From contig DASTPP010000058.1 of assembly GCA_035762175.1 (NCBI GenBank), positions 11,910 through 75,909 of the forward strand: DNA of 64,000 nt, given 5' to 3'. Positions 25,480 to 35,566 of the stretch are shown piece by piece; within the stretch, counting starts at the first letter, position 1, and each line of letters begins with the position of its first letter. The notes beneath the pieces are model-generated. The model saw nothing but the letters and a program-made list of their open reading frames with translations. It was not told where the DNA came from and ran no database searches. Source of the stretch: DASTPP01 sp035762175. GTDB taxonomy: Bacteria; Myxococcota_A; Polyangia; Polyangiales; Polyangiaceae. Made by a program: the position numbers and the translations under genes.

Positions 25480-26173
25480 AGCGACCGCGCAGCCGCTCTC
25501 GGGCACGGTCGGACACGGGCAGGCGCACGCCGTCGGCGAGCACGACCTGCCACTGGCGCCCGGCGCGCACGACCTCGACGACGCGGTCGAGGTTGACGAT
25601 CGCCTTGCGGTGGATGCGGACGAAGCGGGCGGGGTCGAGCCGACCCTCGAGCGCCTGCATCGACTCGCGGTAGAGCAGCGACGAGCCGCCGACGTGCAGC
25701 TCGACGTAGTAGTCGGCGGCCTCGACCCAGTCGATGGCGCCCGGGTCGACGTAGCGCACGCGCCCGCTCTCGCGCACGGCGAGCGGGGCGCGGCGGCGCG
25801 CGGCCGAGAGGGCCTCTTTCGCGCGGGCGAGGGCCTCGGCGAAGCGGGCGTCGGTGAAGGGCTTGAGCAGATAGTCGACGGCGCGCACGTCGAAGGCCCG
25901 GCGGGCGTAGTGCTCGTGGGCGGTGACGAACACGAAGAGCGGCCGCGCGGCGGGCTCGACGCGGGCGAGGGCGTCGAAGGCGTCGCCGGCGGGCATCTCG
26001 ACGTCGAAGAACACGAGATCGGGGCGCAGGTCGGCGATGGCGCGCGCGGCGCCCGCGCCGCTCGCGGCCTCGCCCACCACGCTGAGCTCGGGGTCGGCCT
26101 CGCAGAGCGAGCGCACGCCCTCGCGCGCGAGCGGCTCGTCGTCGACGACGAGCACGCGGAAGGGCTCAGGCAT
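25466..26173 (-). CDS. LytR/AlgR-type response regulator (receiver plus LytTR)
   Basis: A 235-aa transcription factor. The receiver domain starts FRVLVVDDEPLAREGVRSL, with the phospho-Asp in LVFFDVEMPAGD, the Thr in VFVTAHEHYA and the Lys in YLLKPFT. The C-terminal LytTR DNA-binding domain runs from about 140 to 235 (IDWVEAADYYVELHVG, RFVRIHRKAIVNLDRVVEV). Its ATG overlaps the last 8 bp of the kinase gene, so the pair is translationally coupled. The final residues Gly-Ser-Val and the stop are encoded by the inverted repeat of a MITE-like insertion; the domain itself looks complete. Confidence 0.92.
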   Translation of the reverse strand: MPEPFRVLVVDDEPLAREGVRSLCEADPELSVVGEAASGAGAARAIADLRPDLVFFDVEMPAGDAFDALARVEPAARPLFVFVTAHEHYARRAFDVRAVDYLLKPFTDARFAEALARAKEALSAARRRAPLAVRESGRVRYVDPGAIDWVEAADYYVELHVGGSSLLYRESMQALEGRLDPARFVRIHRKAIVNLDRVVEVVRAGRQWQVVLADGVRLPVSDRARERLRGRLGSV

Positions 26174-27359
26174 CGGGGGCCGCCGGCGCGAAGGGCAGCT
26201 CGACGCGCGCCCGCGCCCCGCCGCCGGGCCCGGGCCCGAGCTCGAGGCGCTGCGCCCCCGCGTAGGCGTGCTCGAGGCGCGCCCGCAGGTTCGACAGCCC
26301 CACGCCGGCGCCCCCGCCCCCGCCCCGCCCGAGCCTGCCGTCTCCGCCCCCGCCCGGCCCGAGCCCGCCGCCCCCACCCGGCCCGAGCCCGACGCCCCCG
26401 CCCGGCCCGAGCCCGCCGCCCTCGCCGGGCCCGAGCCCGACGCCGTCGTCGAGCACCTCGACGCAGAGCCGCCCCTCGCGGCGAAAGGCGCGCACCTCGA
26501 CCGAGCCCCCCTCGGGCCGCGGCGCGAGCCCGTGCCGGAGCGCGTTCTCGACGAGGGGCTGCAGCAAGAACGCGGGCACCTTCGCCGCCTCGACCCCCGG
26601 CTCGACGTCGAAGCGCACCCGCAGCCGGTCGCGGAAGCGCACCTCTTCGACCTCGAGGTAGGTGCGCACGAAGGCGAGCTCTTCGGCCAGGCTGACCTCG
26701 GGCAGAGCCCCCTTGCGCAGGGCGGCGCGCAAGAGGTCGGAGAGCAGGCAGACGACGCGCAGCGCCCCCTCGTTGTCGCGCTTTCGCACCAGCATGGCGA
26801 CCGAGTTGAGCGCGTTGAAGAGAAAGTGCGGCTGCACCTGCGCCCGCAGCGCGTCGAGCTGCGCCCGCGCGAGGCTCGCCTCGAGCTCGGCGCGGCGCCG
26901 CTGCTCGACGAAGCCGCGCGCGAAGGCGAGCGTGACGGCGTAGGCGAAGGCGCCGAAGACCGCCATCTTCACGAAGAAGAAGGGCACGAGCGAGCGGAAG
27001 CTCGCGCCGCGGGCGAAGGGCGCGTCGACCAGCCGGGCGCAGAGCACGAAGACGGCGGCGTGGGCGGCGATGACGAGCGAGGCGCGCCCGAGGTGCCCCG
27101 GCAGCGCCCTCGCCCAGGCGCCCGGGGGCGCGGCGGCGTCGCGCTGGCCCGCCCGCAGCACGAAGGGCGTCGCCACCGCCCAGGCCCACCAGGGCGGCAC
27201 CTGCTGCACGAGCTGCGCGGGCAAGAGGCCCATGCCGTCGGGCGAGAGCAGCCCGACCTGCAGGGCCAAGAGCACGCCGGGCAGGGACCACAGCACCCAG
27301 AGCCCGAGGGCGCGCCGCAGGGAGACGACCTTGGGCCGAGACACCTCGCGCCCGAGCAT
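26166..27359 (-). CDS. LytS-type sensor histidine kinase
   Basis: A 397-aa membrane kinase of the His_kinase (PF06580) family. About four N-terminal membrane segments (ALGLWVLWSLPGVLLALQVGLL, WWAWAVATPFVL, ASLVIAAHAAVFVLCARLV, FFFVKMAVFGAFAYAVTLAFA) lead to a helix with HFLFNALNSVAML, the phospho-His motif. The ATPase domain has LVENALRHG, DDGVGLGPG and GVGLSNLRARL. Between the last two the ATP lid is expanded by about four GLGPGGGG-like octapeptides encoded by a 24-bp tandem repeat. It forms an operon with the LytTR regulator. The signal sensed is unknown. Confidence 0.92.
   Translation of the reverse strand: MLGREVSRPKVVSLRRALGLWVLWSLPGVLLALQVGLLSPDGMGLLPAQLVQQVPPWWAWAVATPFVLRAGQRDAAAPPGAWARALPGHLGRASLVIAAHAAVFVLCARLVDAPFARGASFRSLVPFFFVKMAVFGAFAYAVTLAFARGFVEQRRRAELEASLARAQLDALRAQVQPHFLFNALNSVAMLVRKRDNEGALRVVCLLSDLLRAALRKGALPEVSLAEELAFVRTYLEVEEVRFRDRLRVRFDVEPGVEAAKVPAFLLQPLVENALRHGLAPRPEGGSVEVRAFRREGRLCVEVLDDGVGLGPGEGGGLGPGGGVGLGPGGGGGLGPGGGGDGRLGRGGGGGAGVGLSNLRARLEHAYAGAQRLELGPGPGGGARARVELPFAPAAPDA
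26347..26442 (-). repeat. In-frame 24-bp tandem repeat in the LytS ATP lid
   Basis: Four 24-bp units (26347, 26371, 26395, 26419) encode Gly-Leu-Gly-Pro plus four mostly Gly residues each. The repeat length is a multiple of 3, so copy-number changes would not break the kinase frame but would lengthen or shorten its lid. Confidence 0.9.
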
Positions 27360-27610
27360 AGCGCATCGGCCCTCGTCACACGCCTCCACCGGCCGGGGCC
27401 CGCCGCGGGAGCACGGGGCGGGCCCCGGCCGGGGCGCGGGGGGTCGTCGGGGCGGCGCCGGGGCCGCCCGGGCTTCGTTCCGACCTCGAATTGGTCGGCC
27501 GGCCACGGCGCGAAGGGGCGCCCGCGGCCCGGCCTCCCGCCTCCGAGCGGGGAGATCAGAGTTTCATCGCGAGACCTCGGGGGTTATGGCTCGATCGTCT
27601 TCGCCGGGCC

Positions 27611-28177
27611 TCAGGGGGCGAACGACTCGATCTTCTTCGCGGCCGAGTCGGTGATGCGCTCGAGCTCGTCGAGGCGCACCTTCAGGCCGTCTTTCTCGGC
27701 GCCCCATGAGTCGTTGCGCGCGCGGTCGAGCCGCTCCAGGTGGTGCTCGACGAGCTGCCGCTGCTTGGCGACGTCGTTCAGGCGCTCGCGTGCCTCGAGG
27801 TCGGCCCGGGCGCCGAGCACGCCGAGCTTGGCGCGCAGCGCGTCGGCGCGGGCGTCGAGCTTCTGCGCGCGGGCGCGGGCCTCGGCGCGGAACTTCTGCC
27901 GCTCTTCGGACATCGAGATCTGCGCCTCGCGCAGGTCTTCGCGGTCGGGGTCGCCCGCGTGGGCCCGGTCGGCGGCGTTCTCGCGGGCGTCGGTGCGCGC
28001 CTCGATGCCTCGCTCGCGCGCGTCCTTCTCGCGCTCGATGGCGCGGGCGCGCTCGTCTTGGCGCTCCTCGATGGCGTCCCATTGGGCCTGCTTCAGCTTC
28101 TTGTTCGGGTCGCTCGAGCAGCCGCCCAGCAAGGCGAGCGACAGGGCGAGCGGGACGCAAGCGAATGCGTGTTTCAT
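27611..28177 (-). CDS. Coiled-coil lipoprotein
   Basis: A 188-aa protein starting at ATG 28177 behind AGGAGAAC. The signal MKHAFACVPLALSLALLGGCSS ends in a lipobox LLGGC. The mature part is almost wholly charged alpha-helix rich in Glu, Arg, Ala and Lys (AIEREKDARERGIEARTDARENAADRAHAGD, LEARERLNDVAKQRQLVEHHLERLDRARND), predicting a long coiled coil anchored to the envelope. It ends with ERITDSAAKKIESFAP. No catalytic motif is visible. A spacer or peptidoglycan-tethering role is only a guess. Confidence 0.85.
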   Translation of the reverse strand: MKHAFACVPLALSLALLGGCSSDPNKKLKQAQWDAIEERQDERARAIEREKDARERGIEARTDARENAADRAHAGDPDREDLREAQISMSEERQKFRAEARARAQKLDARADALRAKLGVLGARADLEARERLNDVAKQRQLVEHHLERLDRARNDSWGAEKDGLKVRLDELERITDSAAKKIESFAP

Positions 28178-28495
28178 GGCGTGTTCTCCTCGGCCCCCGC
28201 CCGGCCGCCGCCCGAGGTGGCGACGTGGCGGGCCAGGGGTGGGCAGACGGGACGATGTCCCTTTGCTTGCCGAGGGCCCAAGCAGAGCCCGTGCCACGTG
28301 ATCGCCCCCCCCGCCGATTCGGCCGAGATCGAGCGGCCGCGCCCGGGCAGATCCGCCCGAACGCGCGGCCGGCGTGGCGCGAGCGTCCGCGCTCTTCGGC
28401 CTCGCGGCCGACGTCGCGGGGCGTGGCGCCGCGGGCCCTCTGGTGCAAAGAGGCCACGCCGCCCGCGTGCGCCTAGCGCGCCGGGCCGCGCCGGG
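28178..28495. other. Intergenic region, nothing recognised
   Basis: Between the coiled-coil lipoprotein and the carboxylase gene. The lipoprotein promoter should be here. Short weak palindromes occur (GGGACgatGTCCC near 28249, CACGTG near 28295), but none resembles a known operator or terminator. Confidence 0.5.
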
Positions 28496-30061
<1,566 letters not shown>

Positions 30062-30250
30062 GACGCCCGCGGTTAGCACGTCGCCCCGACCACGGGAACG
30101 CAGAGCCGCCCCCCGCGGGCCCCGGCGGGCCCCGGGGGCCGCCCCGCGCCGGGGGGTTTCGCGGCCGGCGCCGGCCGCGACCGCCCGCCCGAGGCGGGGC
30201 CTCGCCGCGCCGGGGTTTTCCCCGCCCCCGCCCCCGCCCGCCGAGCACGC

Positions 30251-30313
30251 CGCCCCGCCCCCGCCAGAACGACGCTGCGCCCCGCCCCCGCCAGAACTAC
30301 GCTGCGCCCCGCC
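30251..30313. repeat. 27-bp repeat just upstream of the murB start
   Basis: Two copies of CGCCCCGCCCCCGCCAGAAC plus seven bases start at 30251 and 30278, followed by a truncated third copy that ends at the murB GTG. The rest of the gap 30062-30250 is low-complexity G/C sequence with no recognisable site. Confidence 0.8.
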
Positions 30314-31495
30314 GTGACCGCCCCCGACGAGCGCCCCACCCCGCACGAGCGGTCCAGCCTGCCCGAGCGCCCCGCCCTCTCCGACCGCCCCGACCCGGCC
30401 GAGCGCCCCGGCCCCGACGAGCTCCCGGCCCTCGCCGGGCGCACCACGCTGGGCGTCGGCGGCCCGCCCCGCGCCTTCGTGCGGGCCGGGAGCGAGCGCG
30501 CGCTCGTCGCCGCCGTCGACGCCTGCGTGCGGCGCGGCGAGCCGTACTTCGTGCTGGGCGGCGGCAGCAACGTCGTCGCCTCGGACGAGGGCTTCGCGGG
30601 CACGGTCGTCGCCGTCGAGGGCCGCGGGCTCGACATTCGCCGGGCGCCCGGGGGCGGCGCGGTGCTGGTCGAGGCGGCGGCGGGCGAGCCCTGGGACGAT
30701 CTGGTCGCCCGCTGCGTGGGCGAGGGGCTCGCGGGGCTCGAGTGCCTGTCGGGCATCCCCGGGCTGGTCGGCGCGACGCCGATTCAGAACGTGGGCGCCT
30801 ACGGGCAAGAGGTGTCCGACGTCATCGAGAGCGTGCGCGCGTACGACCCGGCCTCGGGCCGCGTCGAGGCGCTCTCGGCCGAGGCCTGCGGCTTCGCCTA
30901 CCGCGACAGCGCCTTCAAGCGCGAGGGGCCGGGGCGCCGCGTCGTGCTCTCGGTCGTCTTTCGGCTGCGCGCGGGCCCGCCCTCGCCCCCGCGCTACGCC
31001 GAGCTCGCCCGCGCCCTCGACGGCGCGGCGCTCGACCTCGGCCGGGTGCGCGAGGCGGTGATCGCGCTGCGCCGCTCGAAGTCGATGGTCGTCGACCCGG
31101 GCGACCCCGACAGCCGCAGCGCCGGCTCGTTCTTCACCAACCCGGTGCTCGAGGCGTCCGCGCTCGGGGGCCTGCGCGGCCGGCTCGAGGCGGCCGGCGT
31201 GCTCGCGCCCGGCGAGGCGCTGCCCTCGTTCGACGCGGGGCCGGGGCGGGTGAAGGTGGCGGCGGCCTGGCTCATCGAGCGCGCGGGGGTGAAGAAGGGC
31301 GAGCGCTTCGGCGGCGCCGCCGTCTCGCGCGCCCACGCCCTGGCCATCGTCAACCGCGGGGGGGCGAGCGCGGCCGACGTCGTCGGGCTCGCGCGGCACG
31401 TGCGCGCCCGGGTCTACGAGCGTTGCGGCGTCTTGCTCGAGCCCGAGCCGGTCTTCGTCGGCTTCGGCCCCGAGCCGCTCGGCCGCCCGGGCTGA
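30314..31495 (+). CDS. murB: UDP-N-acetylenolpyruvoylglucosamine reductase
   Basis: The FAD/NADPH enzyme that makes UDP-N-acetylmuramate for peptidoglycan. Residues 1-38 are a Pro/Arg/Asp-rich leader with repeating ERP/DRP, so the GTG at 30314 may be too far upstream. Homology begins around LAGRTTLGVGGPPRAFVRAGSERAL. Key motifs: FAD-binding VLGGGSNVV and GIPGLVGATPIQNVGAYGQEV, YRDSAFK (Arg of type I MurB), RSAGSFFTNPV (catalytic Ser) and LLEPEPVFVGFG (catalytic Glu). The layout is E. coli-like type I. It stands outside any mur cluster. Its last 25 bp, including the stop, occur three times in tandem. Confidence 0.95.
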   Translation: MTAPDERPTPHERSSLPERPALSDRPDPAERPGPDELPALAGRTTLGVGGPPRAFVRAGSERALVAAVDACVRRGEPYFVLGGGSNVVASDEGFAGTVVAVEGRGLDIRRAPGGGAVLVEAAAGEPWDDLVARCVGEGLAGLECLSGIPGLVGATPIQNVGAYGQEVSDVIESVRAYDPASGRVEALSAEACGFAYRDSAFKREGPGRRVVLSVVFRLRAGPPSPPRYAELARALDGAALDLGRVREAVIALRRSKSMVVDPGDPDSRSAGSFFTNPVLEASALGGLRGRLEAAGVLAPGEALPSFDAGPGRVKVAAAWLIERAGVKKGERFGGAAVSRAHALAIVNRGGASAADVVGLARHVRARVYERCGVLLEPEPVFVGFGPEPLGRPG

Positions 31496-31560
31496 GCGTC
31501 GGCGTCGAGCCGCTCGGGCGCCCGGGCTGAAGCCCCGAGCCGCTCGGCGGCCCGGGCTGA
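31471..31560. repeat. Three copies of the murB 3' end
   Basis: The 25-bp end of murB (CGAGCCGCTCGG...GGGCTGA, 31471-31495) recurs at 31506-31530 and 31536-31560, with one or two mismatches per copy. Each copy keeps the TGA. The offsets are 35 and 30 bp, so the units are separated by short unrelated spacers of 10 and 5 bp. Confidence 0.92.
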
Positions 31561-31570
31561 GCGCGGCGCG

Positions 31571-31592
31571 CTGCCCGCTTGTCAGCGGGCAG
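31571..31592 (+). terminator. Hairpin after murB
   Basis: CTGCCCGCT, TGTC, AGCGGGCAG: a perfect 9-bp stem with a 4-nt loop, 76 bp after the murB stop. It lacks a U-tract, so it may pause or protect RNA rather than act as a classical rho-independent terminator. A similar CTGCCCG hairpin lies at 35639-35658. Confidence 0.5.
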
Positions 31593-31678
31593 AAAGCAGG
31601 AGAATCATAGCGCCGGCCCCGCCGCCGGCCGCGCCGCCGGCCCCGAGGGGGCGGCCGGGGGCCGGGCCGCCGGTGAAT

Positions 31679-33295
31679 ATGCCGAAGCTGCTGCCGTCGA
31701 AGGGCAAGGCCTCCGCCCTGCAACCTCCTCGCCGTCGGCCCCGCGTTCGGCGCCCGGCGCGCCGCCCCGCCCCCGCCGCGCTCGCCGGCCCGCTGCTCGG
31801 CGCGCTCGCGCTCGCGGCGCCGGCGGCCGCGCAGGCCCCGCCGCCCGCCCCGCCGGCCGCCGCGCCCCCCGCGATCGAGCCCGAGGCCGACGACGAGGCG
31901 GCGGGTCGCGAGTCGCCCGAGCCGCTGCGCTACACGCTCGAGGCGATCCGGGTGCGGGGCAACCTGCGCACGCGCGACCGCGTCGTCTTGCGCTACGTGC
32001 GCTTCCGGCCCGGGCAGGTGTTCGACGTCGACGACGCCGAGCTCGAGTTGATGCGCTTCCGCCTGCTCGGCACCGGGTTCTTCCGGTCGGTGTCGCTGTC
32101 GCTGCGGCGCGGCTCGCGGCGCGGCGCGGTGGTGCTCGTCGTCGACGTCGTCGAGCGCAACACCATCGTGGTCAACGATCTGTGGCTCGGGCTGAGCGCG
32201 ACGGCGACCGACGACGGGGGCACGCGCCCGCTCACGGCGTACGGCGGCGCCGACGTGGCCGAGACGAACGTCGCCGGCACGGGCATCACGCTGGGCGGCG
32301 CCTTCGCGCTCGCGGCCGACCAGGGCGCGCTGCGCCTGCGCTTCTTCGACCCGGCCTTCGTCGGCACCCCGTGGATGCTGCAGGGCACGCTGCACCACAA
32401 CACCGCGCGCGAGTTTTACGGCAACGACGACGTGCGCTACGACGACCCGGTGGGGGGCGCCGACCGGGTGCACACCTACGCCGTCGTGCGCTACCGCCGC
32501 TTCGGCGGCTCGCTCGGCGCCGGGCACGACCTGTCGACGGCGGCGCAGGCCTGGCTCGACTACCGGCTCGAGTCGATCGACGCGAGCACGCCGCTCGCCG
32601 CCTCGCACCGCCGCGGCGACCAGGTCGAGCCGCTCTCGTACGGCCTCTTGCCGGGCCAGAGCGTCGCCTCGACCCTGCGCGCGACGCTGCACTTCGACAC
32701 GCGCGACGCGCCCGTCTTGCCGACGCGCGGCTGGTCGATCGTGGCGGCGGGCGACCTGTCGCTCGCGCCGCTCGGCTCGAACTACCCGTACCAGAAGCTG
32801 ATGCTGCGCGCCTCGCGCTGGTGGCCCGTCGGCCGCCGCGGCCACGTCGCGCGCCTCGAGCTCTTCGGCGGCGCCATCGGCGGGCAGGCGCCCGTCTTCG
32901 AGCGCTTCTACGTCGCCGACCTTTCTGACTTTCTGCCCGACCGAATTCTCGAATTGAACATCGACAGCCGCCCGCCGCCGAACCTGCTCGGCACCGAGAT
33001 CATCGAGCGGCGCTTCGGCGACTACGCCCTCAAGGTGCAGGGCGAGTACCGCGTGCCGCTCTACCGGGGGCGCCGCTCGGTCTACGGCCTCGATCTCTTC
33101 GTCGCGGGGGGCCTCTACGCCCTCACCTCGGCCCGCGACCTCGACGACCCGCCCCGCGGCTACCACGGCCTGCGCCGCCTGCCGGTCGACGCCACCTTCA
33201 ACCTCGGCCTGCGCCTCGACACGAGCGCCGGCGGCTTCGCCTTCGCCTTCGCGAACATCTTCGGCTTCTTGCCCGCGCTGGGGGGGCCCAACTGA
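31679..33295 (+). CDS. Omp85-like outer-membrane beta-barrel with an N-terminal POTRA domain
   Basis: A 538-aa exported protein. A basic N-terminus leads to a Sec signal (LAGPLLGALALAAPAAAQA), then a Pro/Ala spacer. A POTRA-like domain (about 80-165) has YTLEAIRVRGNLRTRDRVVLRYVRFRPGQVFDVDDAELELMRFRLLGTGFFRSVSLSLRRG. The C-terminal part alternates short amphipathic strands (GITLGGAFALAADQGALRLRFFDPAF, FDTRDAPVLPTRGWSIVAAG) and ends in a Phe-rich strand (FAFAFANIFGF) before Leu-Pro-Ala-Leu. This is the layout of BamA/TamA-like proteins, although one POTRA is fewer than BamA has. ATG 31679 was preferred to GTG 31673. The stop overlaps the next gene start. Confidence 0.88.
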   Translation: MPKLLPSKGKASALQPPRRRPRVRRPARRPAPAALAGPLLGALALAAPAAAQAPPPAPPAAAPPAIEPEADDEAAGRESPEPLRYTLEAIRVRGNLRTRDRVVLRYVRFRPGQVFDVDDAELELMRFRLLGTGFFRSVSLSLRRGSRRGAVVLVVDVVERNTIVVNDLWLGLSATATDDGGTRPLTAYGGADVAETNVAGTGITLGGAFALAADQGALRLRFFDPAFVGTPWMLQGTLHHNTAREFYGNDDVRYDDPVGGADRVHTYAVVRYRRFGGSLGAGHDLSTAAQAWLDYRLESIDASTPLAASHRRGDQVEPLSYGLLPGQSVASTLRATLHFDTRDAPVLPTRGWSIVAAGDLSLAPLGSNYPYQKLMLRASRWWPVGRRGHVARLELFGGAIGGQAPVFERFYVADLSDFLPDRILELNIDSRPPPNLLGTEIIERRFGDYALKVQGEYRVPLYRGRRSVYGLDLFVAGGLYALTSARDLDDPPRGYHGLRRLPVDATFNLGLRLDTSAGGFAFAFANIFGFLPALGGPN

Positions 33296-33984
33296 GCGCG
33301 CCCGCCCCGCCCCCCGGGCGGCGCGGCGAGGCGGCGCGGCCCCGGGCCTGGCCCCTGCCCCTCGCCCTCGCGCTCGCCGCGCTGCCCGCGCACGCGGCGC
33401 CGCCGCCGGTGCCGAAGGCCGCCGCCTTCGCGTGGTCGGGCGGGCAGCTGCGCATGAGCGTCGCCTACCGCGAGGTGCTCGACGGGCCGCTGCAGGGCAA
33501 GGTGCTGAGCGGGCTGCCGACCACGGTCGTCTTGCGCGCCTACGTCTTCGAAGAGGGGGGCTCGAGCCCGATCGCCCTCTCGGTCAAGACCTGCAAGGTG
33601 ACCTACGACCTGTGGAACGAGGTCTTCAAGGTCGAGCTCAGTCAGACCGGCGCGGCGCCCCGCGTCGACCCGGCCGTCGTCAACCTCAACGGCGTGCTCG
33701 GGCGCTGCGCCGAGGCGCGCGACCTGGTGCTCGCCCAGCCCTCGCAGCTTCGGCCGGGGGGCCGCTACCTCGTCAACGCCCTCGTCGAGGTCAACCCCGT
33801 CTCGCCCGAGATGCTCGAGCGCATTCGGCGCTGGGTCAGCCGCCCCGCGGGCACGACCCGCATCGGCGCCGGCGACGCGCTCTTCGGCTCGTTCGCCGGG
33901 CTCTTCGTCGCGCGCATGCAGAGCGCCGACCGCGAGCTCGCCTTCCGGACCCAGCCCTTCGTCGCGACGCCTCCCCCCCCCTGA
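33292..33984 (+). CDS. Exported protein of unknown function, probable CTG start
   Basis: A GTG at 33409 would begin the protein at VPKAAAFAWSGG. However, the same frame upstream encodes an excellent signal peptide (RAWPLPLALALAALPAHA, followed by APPPVPK) with no ATG, GTG or TTG in it. A CTG at 33292 overlaps the barrel-gene stop as CTGA, so I place the start there, giving 230 aa. The mature domain (GQLRMSVAYREVLDGPLQGKVLSGLPTTVVLRAYVFEEGG, VTYDLWNEVFKVELSQ, VNALVEVNPVSPEMLERIRRWVSR) is faintly like DUF4390. It is probably a periplasmic partner of the upstream outer-membrane barrel. Confidence 0.65.
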   Translation: MSAPAPPPGRRGEAARPRAWPLPLALALAALPAHAAPPPVPKAAAFAWSGGQLRMSVAYREVLDGPLQGKVLSGLPTTVVLRAYVFEEGGSSPIALSVKTCKVTYDLWNEVFKVELSQTGAAPRVDPAVVNLNGVLGRCAEARDLVLAQPSQLRPGGRYLVNALVEVNPVSPEMLERIRRWVSRPAGTTRIGAGDALFGSFAGLFVARMQSADRELAFRTQPFVATPPPP

Positions 33985-34103
33985 CGCCGCGCCCCGCGTC
34001 ACGCCGATGATACGTGCCAGGCCCTTGTGCCGCCGCGTCGCGTGCTGTACGCGTGCGCCTCGCGCGCCGCGGCGCGGCGCCCCCGAACGGAGACCCTTCG
34101 CGC

Positions 34104-35168
34104 ATGACCCGTTCCCTTTTCCCCCACCGACGGCCGCTCCGAAAGGCGGTCGCGTGGCTGCTCGGCGCCTCGCTCTGCGCCGCGAGCGCCCCCCCGCTCT
34201 GGGCCCAAGGCGCGCCGCCCGCGCCGAACGCGCCCAAGGCCGGCCCGGGCCCGGGCGCGGGCAAGCCCCTCTCCGAAGAGCAGCGCAAGGTCAAGGCGCG
34301 CGAGGCGTACAACGACGCCGAGGCCAAGCTGAACGCGGGCGACTTCGGCGCCGCCCTCGAGCGCTATCGGGCCGCCCACGAGTTCGCCCCCTCGGCGCAG
34401 AACCAGTACAAAATCGCCTACAGCCTCGACAAGCTCGGGCGCGGGGCCGAGGCGCTCGACGCGTACAAGGCCTTCCTGGCCGAGCCGCCGCAGCAGCCCG
34501 ACAAGCTCGCCGAGCAGCGCAAGCTCGCCGAGGCCCGGGTGGCCGAGCTGGGCGAGGCGAGCGTCAAGGTCTCGAGCTCGCCGCCGGGCGCCGCCATCGC
34601 CGTCGACGGCACGCCGCAGGCCGCCCAGACCCCGACGACGCTCAAGCTCAAGCCGGGCCGGCACACCGTCGCCGTCTCCGCGGGCGGCTTCGAGCCGATG
34701 ACCCGCGAGATCGACGTGCCCGCCGGGGGCGCCCCCCTCGACGTGGCCGTCGACCTCAAGCCGCTCGCCCCCCCGCCCCCGCCCCCGCCGGCCGCCTCGG
34801 CCCCCTCGAACGTCGCGGCCACCGAGCCCGAGGCGCCCCGATCGAAGCTGCCGGCCTACGTCACGCTCGGCCTCGCGGGCACGGGCCTGGTCGTGGGCAC
34901 CATCTTCGGCGCCCAGGCCCTGTCGAACAAGAGCACGTTCGACGACGACCCGACGACCGACAACGCCGACCGCGCCGAGCGCAACGCGCTCATCGCCGAC
35001 ATGGCCTTCGGCGTCGCGCTCACCCTCGGCGTCACCGGCGCCGTCTTGCTCTTCTCGTCCCCCGAGAAGCCCGCCCCCGCGACCAAGGCCGCGGCCGCCG
35101 GCGGCCTGCGCCTCTTGCCGGTGCTGACCCCGCAGACGCAAGGCGCCGCGGCGACGCTTCGCTTTTGA
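34104..35168 (+). CDS. TPR/PEGA-domain membrane protein
   Basis: A 354-aa exported protein with a signal sequence (AVAWLLGASLCAASAPPLWAQG). Helical TPR-like residues about 60-140 (AYNDAEAKLNAGDFGAALERYRAAHEFAPSAQNQYKIAYSLDKLGRGAEALDAYKAFLAE) are followed by a PEGA domain (VKVSSSPPGAAIAVDGTPQAAQTPTTLKLKPGRHTVAVSAGGFEP). A Pro-rich stretch leads to two C-terminal hydrophobic segments (VTLGLAGTGLVVGTIFGAQAL and MAFGVALTLGVTGAVLLFS). Proteins of this layout are abundant in myxobacteria and probably act at the cell envelope. No enzyme signature is seen. Confidence 0.88.
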   Translation: MTRSLFPHRRPLRKAVAWLLGASLCAASAPPLWAQGAPPAPNAPKAGPGPGAGKPLSEEQRKVKAREAYNDAEAKLNAGDFGAALERYRAAHEFAPSAQNQYKIAYSLDKLGRGAEALDAYKAFLAEPPQQPDKLAEQRKLAEARVAELGEASVKVSSSPPGAAIAVDGTPQAAQTPTTLKLKPGRHTVAVSAGGFEPMTREIDVPAGGAPLDVAVDLKPLAPPPPPPPAASAPSNVAATEPEAPRSKLPAYVTLGLAGTGLVVGTIFGAQALSNKSTFDDDPTTDNADRAERNALIADMAFGVALTLGVTGAVLLFSSPEKPAPATKAAAAGGLRLLPVLTPQTQGAAATLRF

Positions 35169-35213
35169 GCCCGACGACGCCGACGCGTCCGTTACCCTTG
35201 GCAGGGCCCCCTC

Positions 35214-35564
35214 ATGGCATCGACCACGCTACGACGACTGGGGCCGGCGTTCGTCGCCGGCTGCGCGCTCTTCTCCCTGGCCGCTTGCGAGGTCATCGCC
35301 GGCGTCGACCGCAGCAAGATCCCCGACGAGTCGGCCGGCGCCGGCGGCGGCCTCCTCGGCGGGCAGGGCGGCAGCGGCGGCGGCGCCGCCGGCGAGGCCG
35401 GCGCGGGCCAAGGGGGCGGCGGGGCCGCGGGCGCGGGCGGCGGCGCGGGCGAGGCCGGCGCGGCGGGCTCGGCCGGCGCGGCGGGGCAAGGCGGCGCGGC
35501 CGGCGCGAGCGGCAAGGCCGGCGCGGGCGGCGGCAAGGCCGGCGTCGACCCCTGGGCCGAGTGA
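35214..35564 (+). CDS. Gly/Ala-rich lipoprotein
   Basis: A 116-aa protein: lipoprotein signal LGPAFVAGCALFSLAACEV, a short conserved-looking segment VIAGVDRSKIPDES, then some 75 residues almost wholly Gly, Ala, Ser, Glu and Gln. The ACxxIAGVDRS head with a low-complexity Gly/Ala tail is a common lipoprotein form in Polyangiales. There the tail usually precedes another domain; here it ends in VDPWAE. It lies 45 bp after the PEGA gene. A surface role is likely but function is unknown. Confidence 0.75.
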   Translation: MASTTLRRLGPAFVAGCALFSLAACEVIAGVDRSKIPDESAGAGGGLLGGQGGSGGGAAGEAGAGQGGGGAAGAGGGAGEAGAAGSAGAAGQGGAAGASGKAGAGGGKAGVDPWAE

Positions 35565-35566
35565 CG

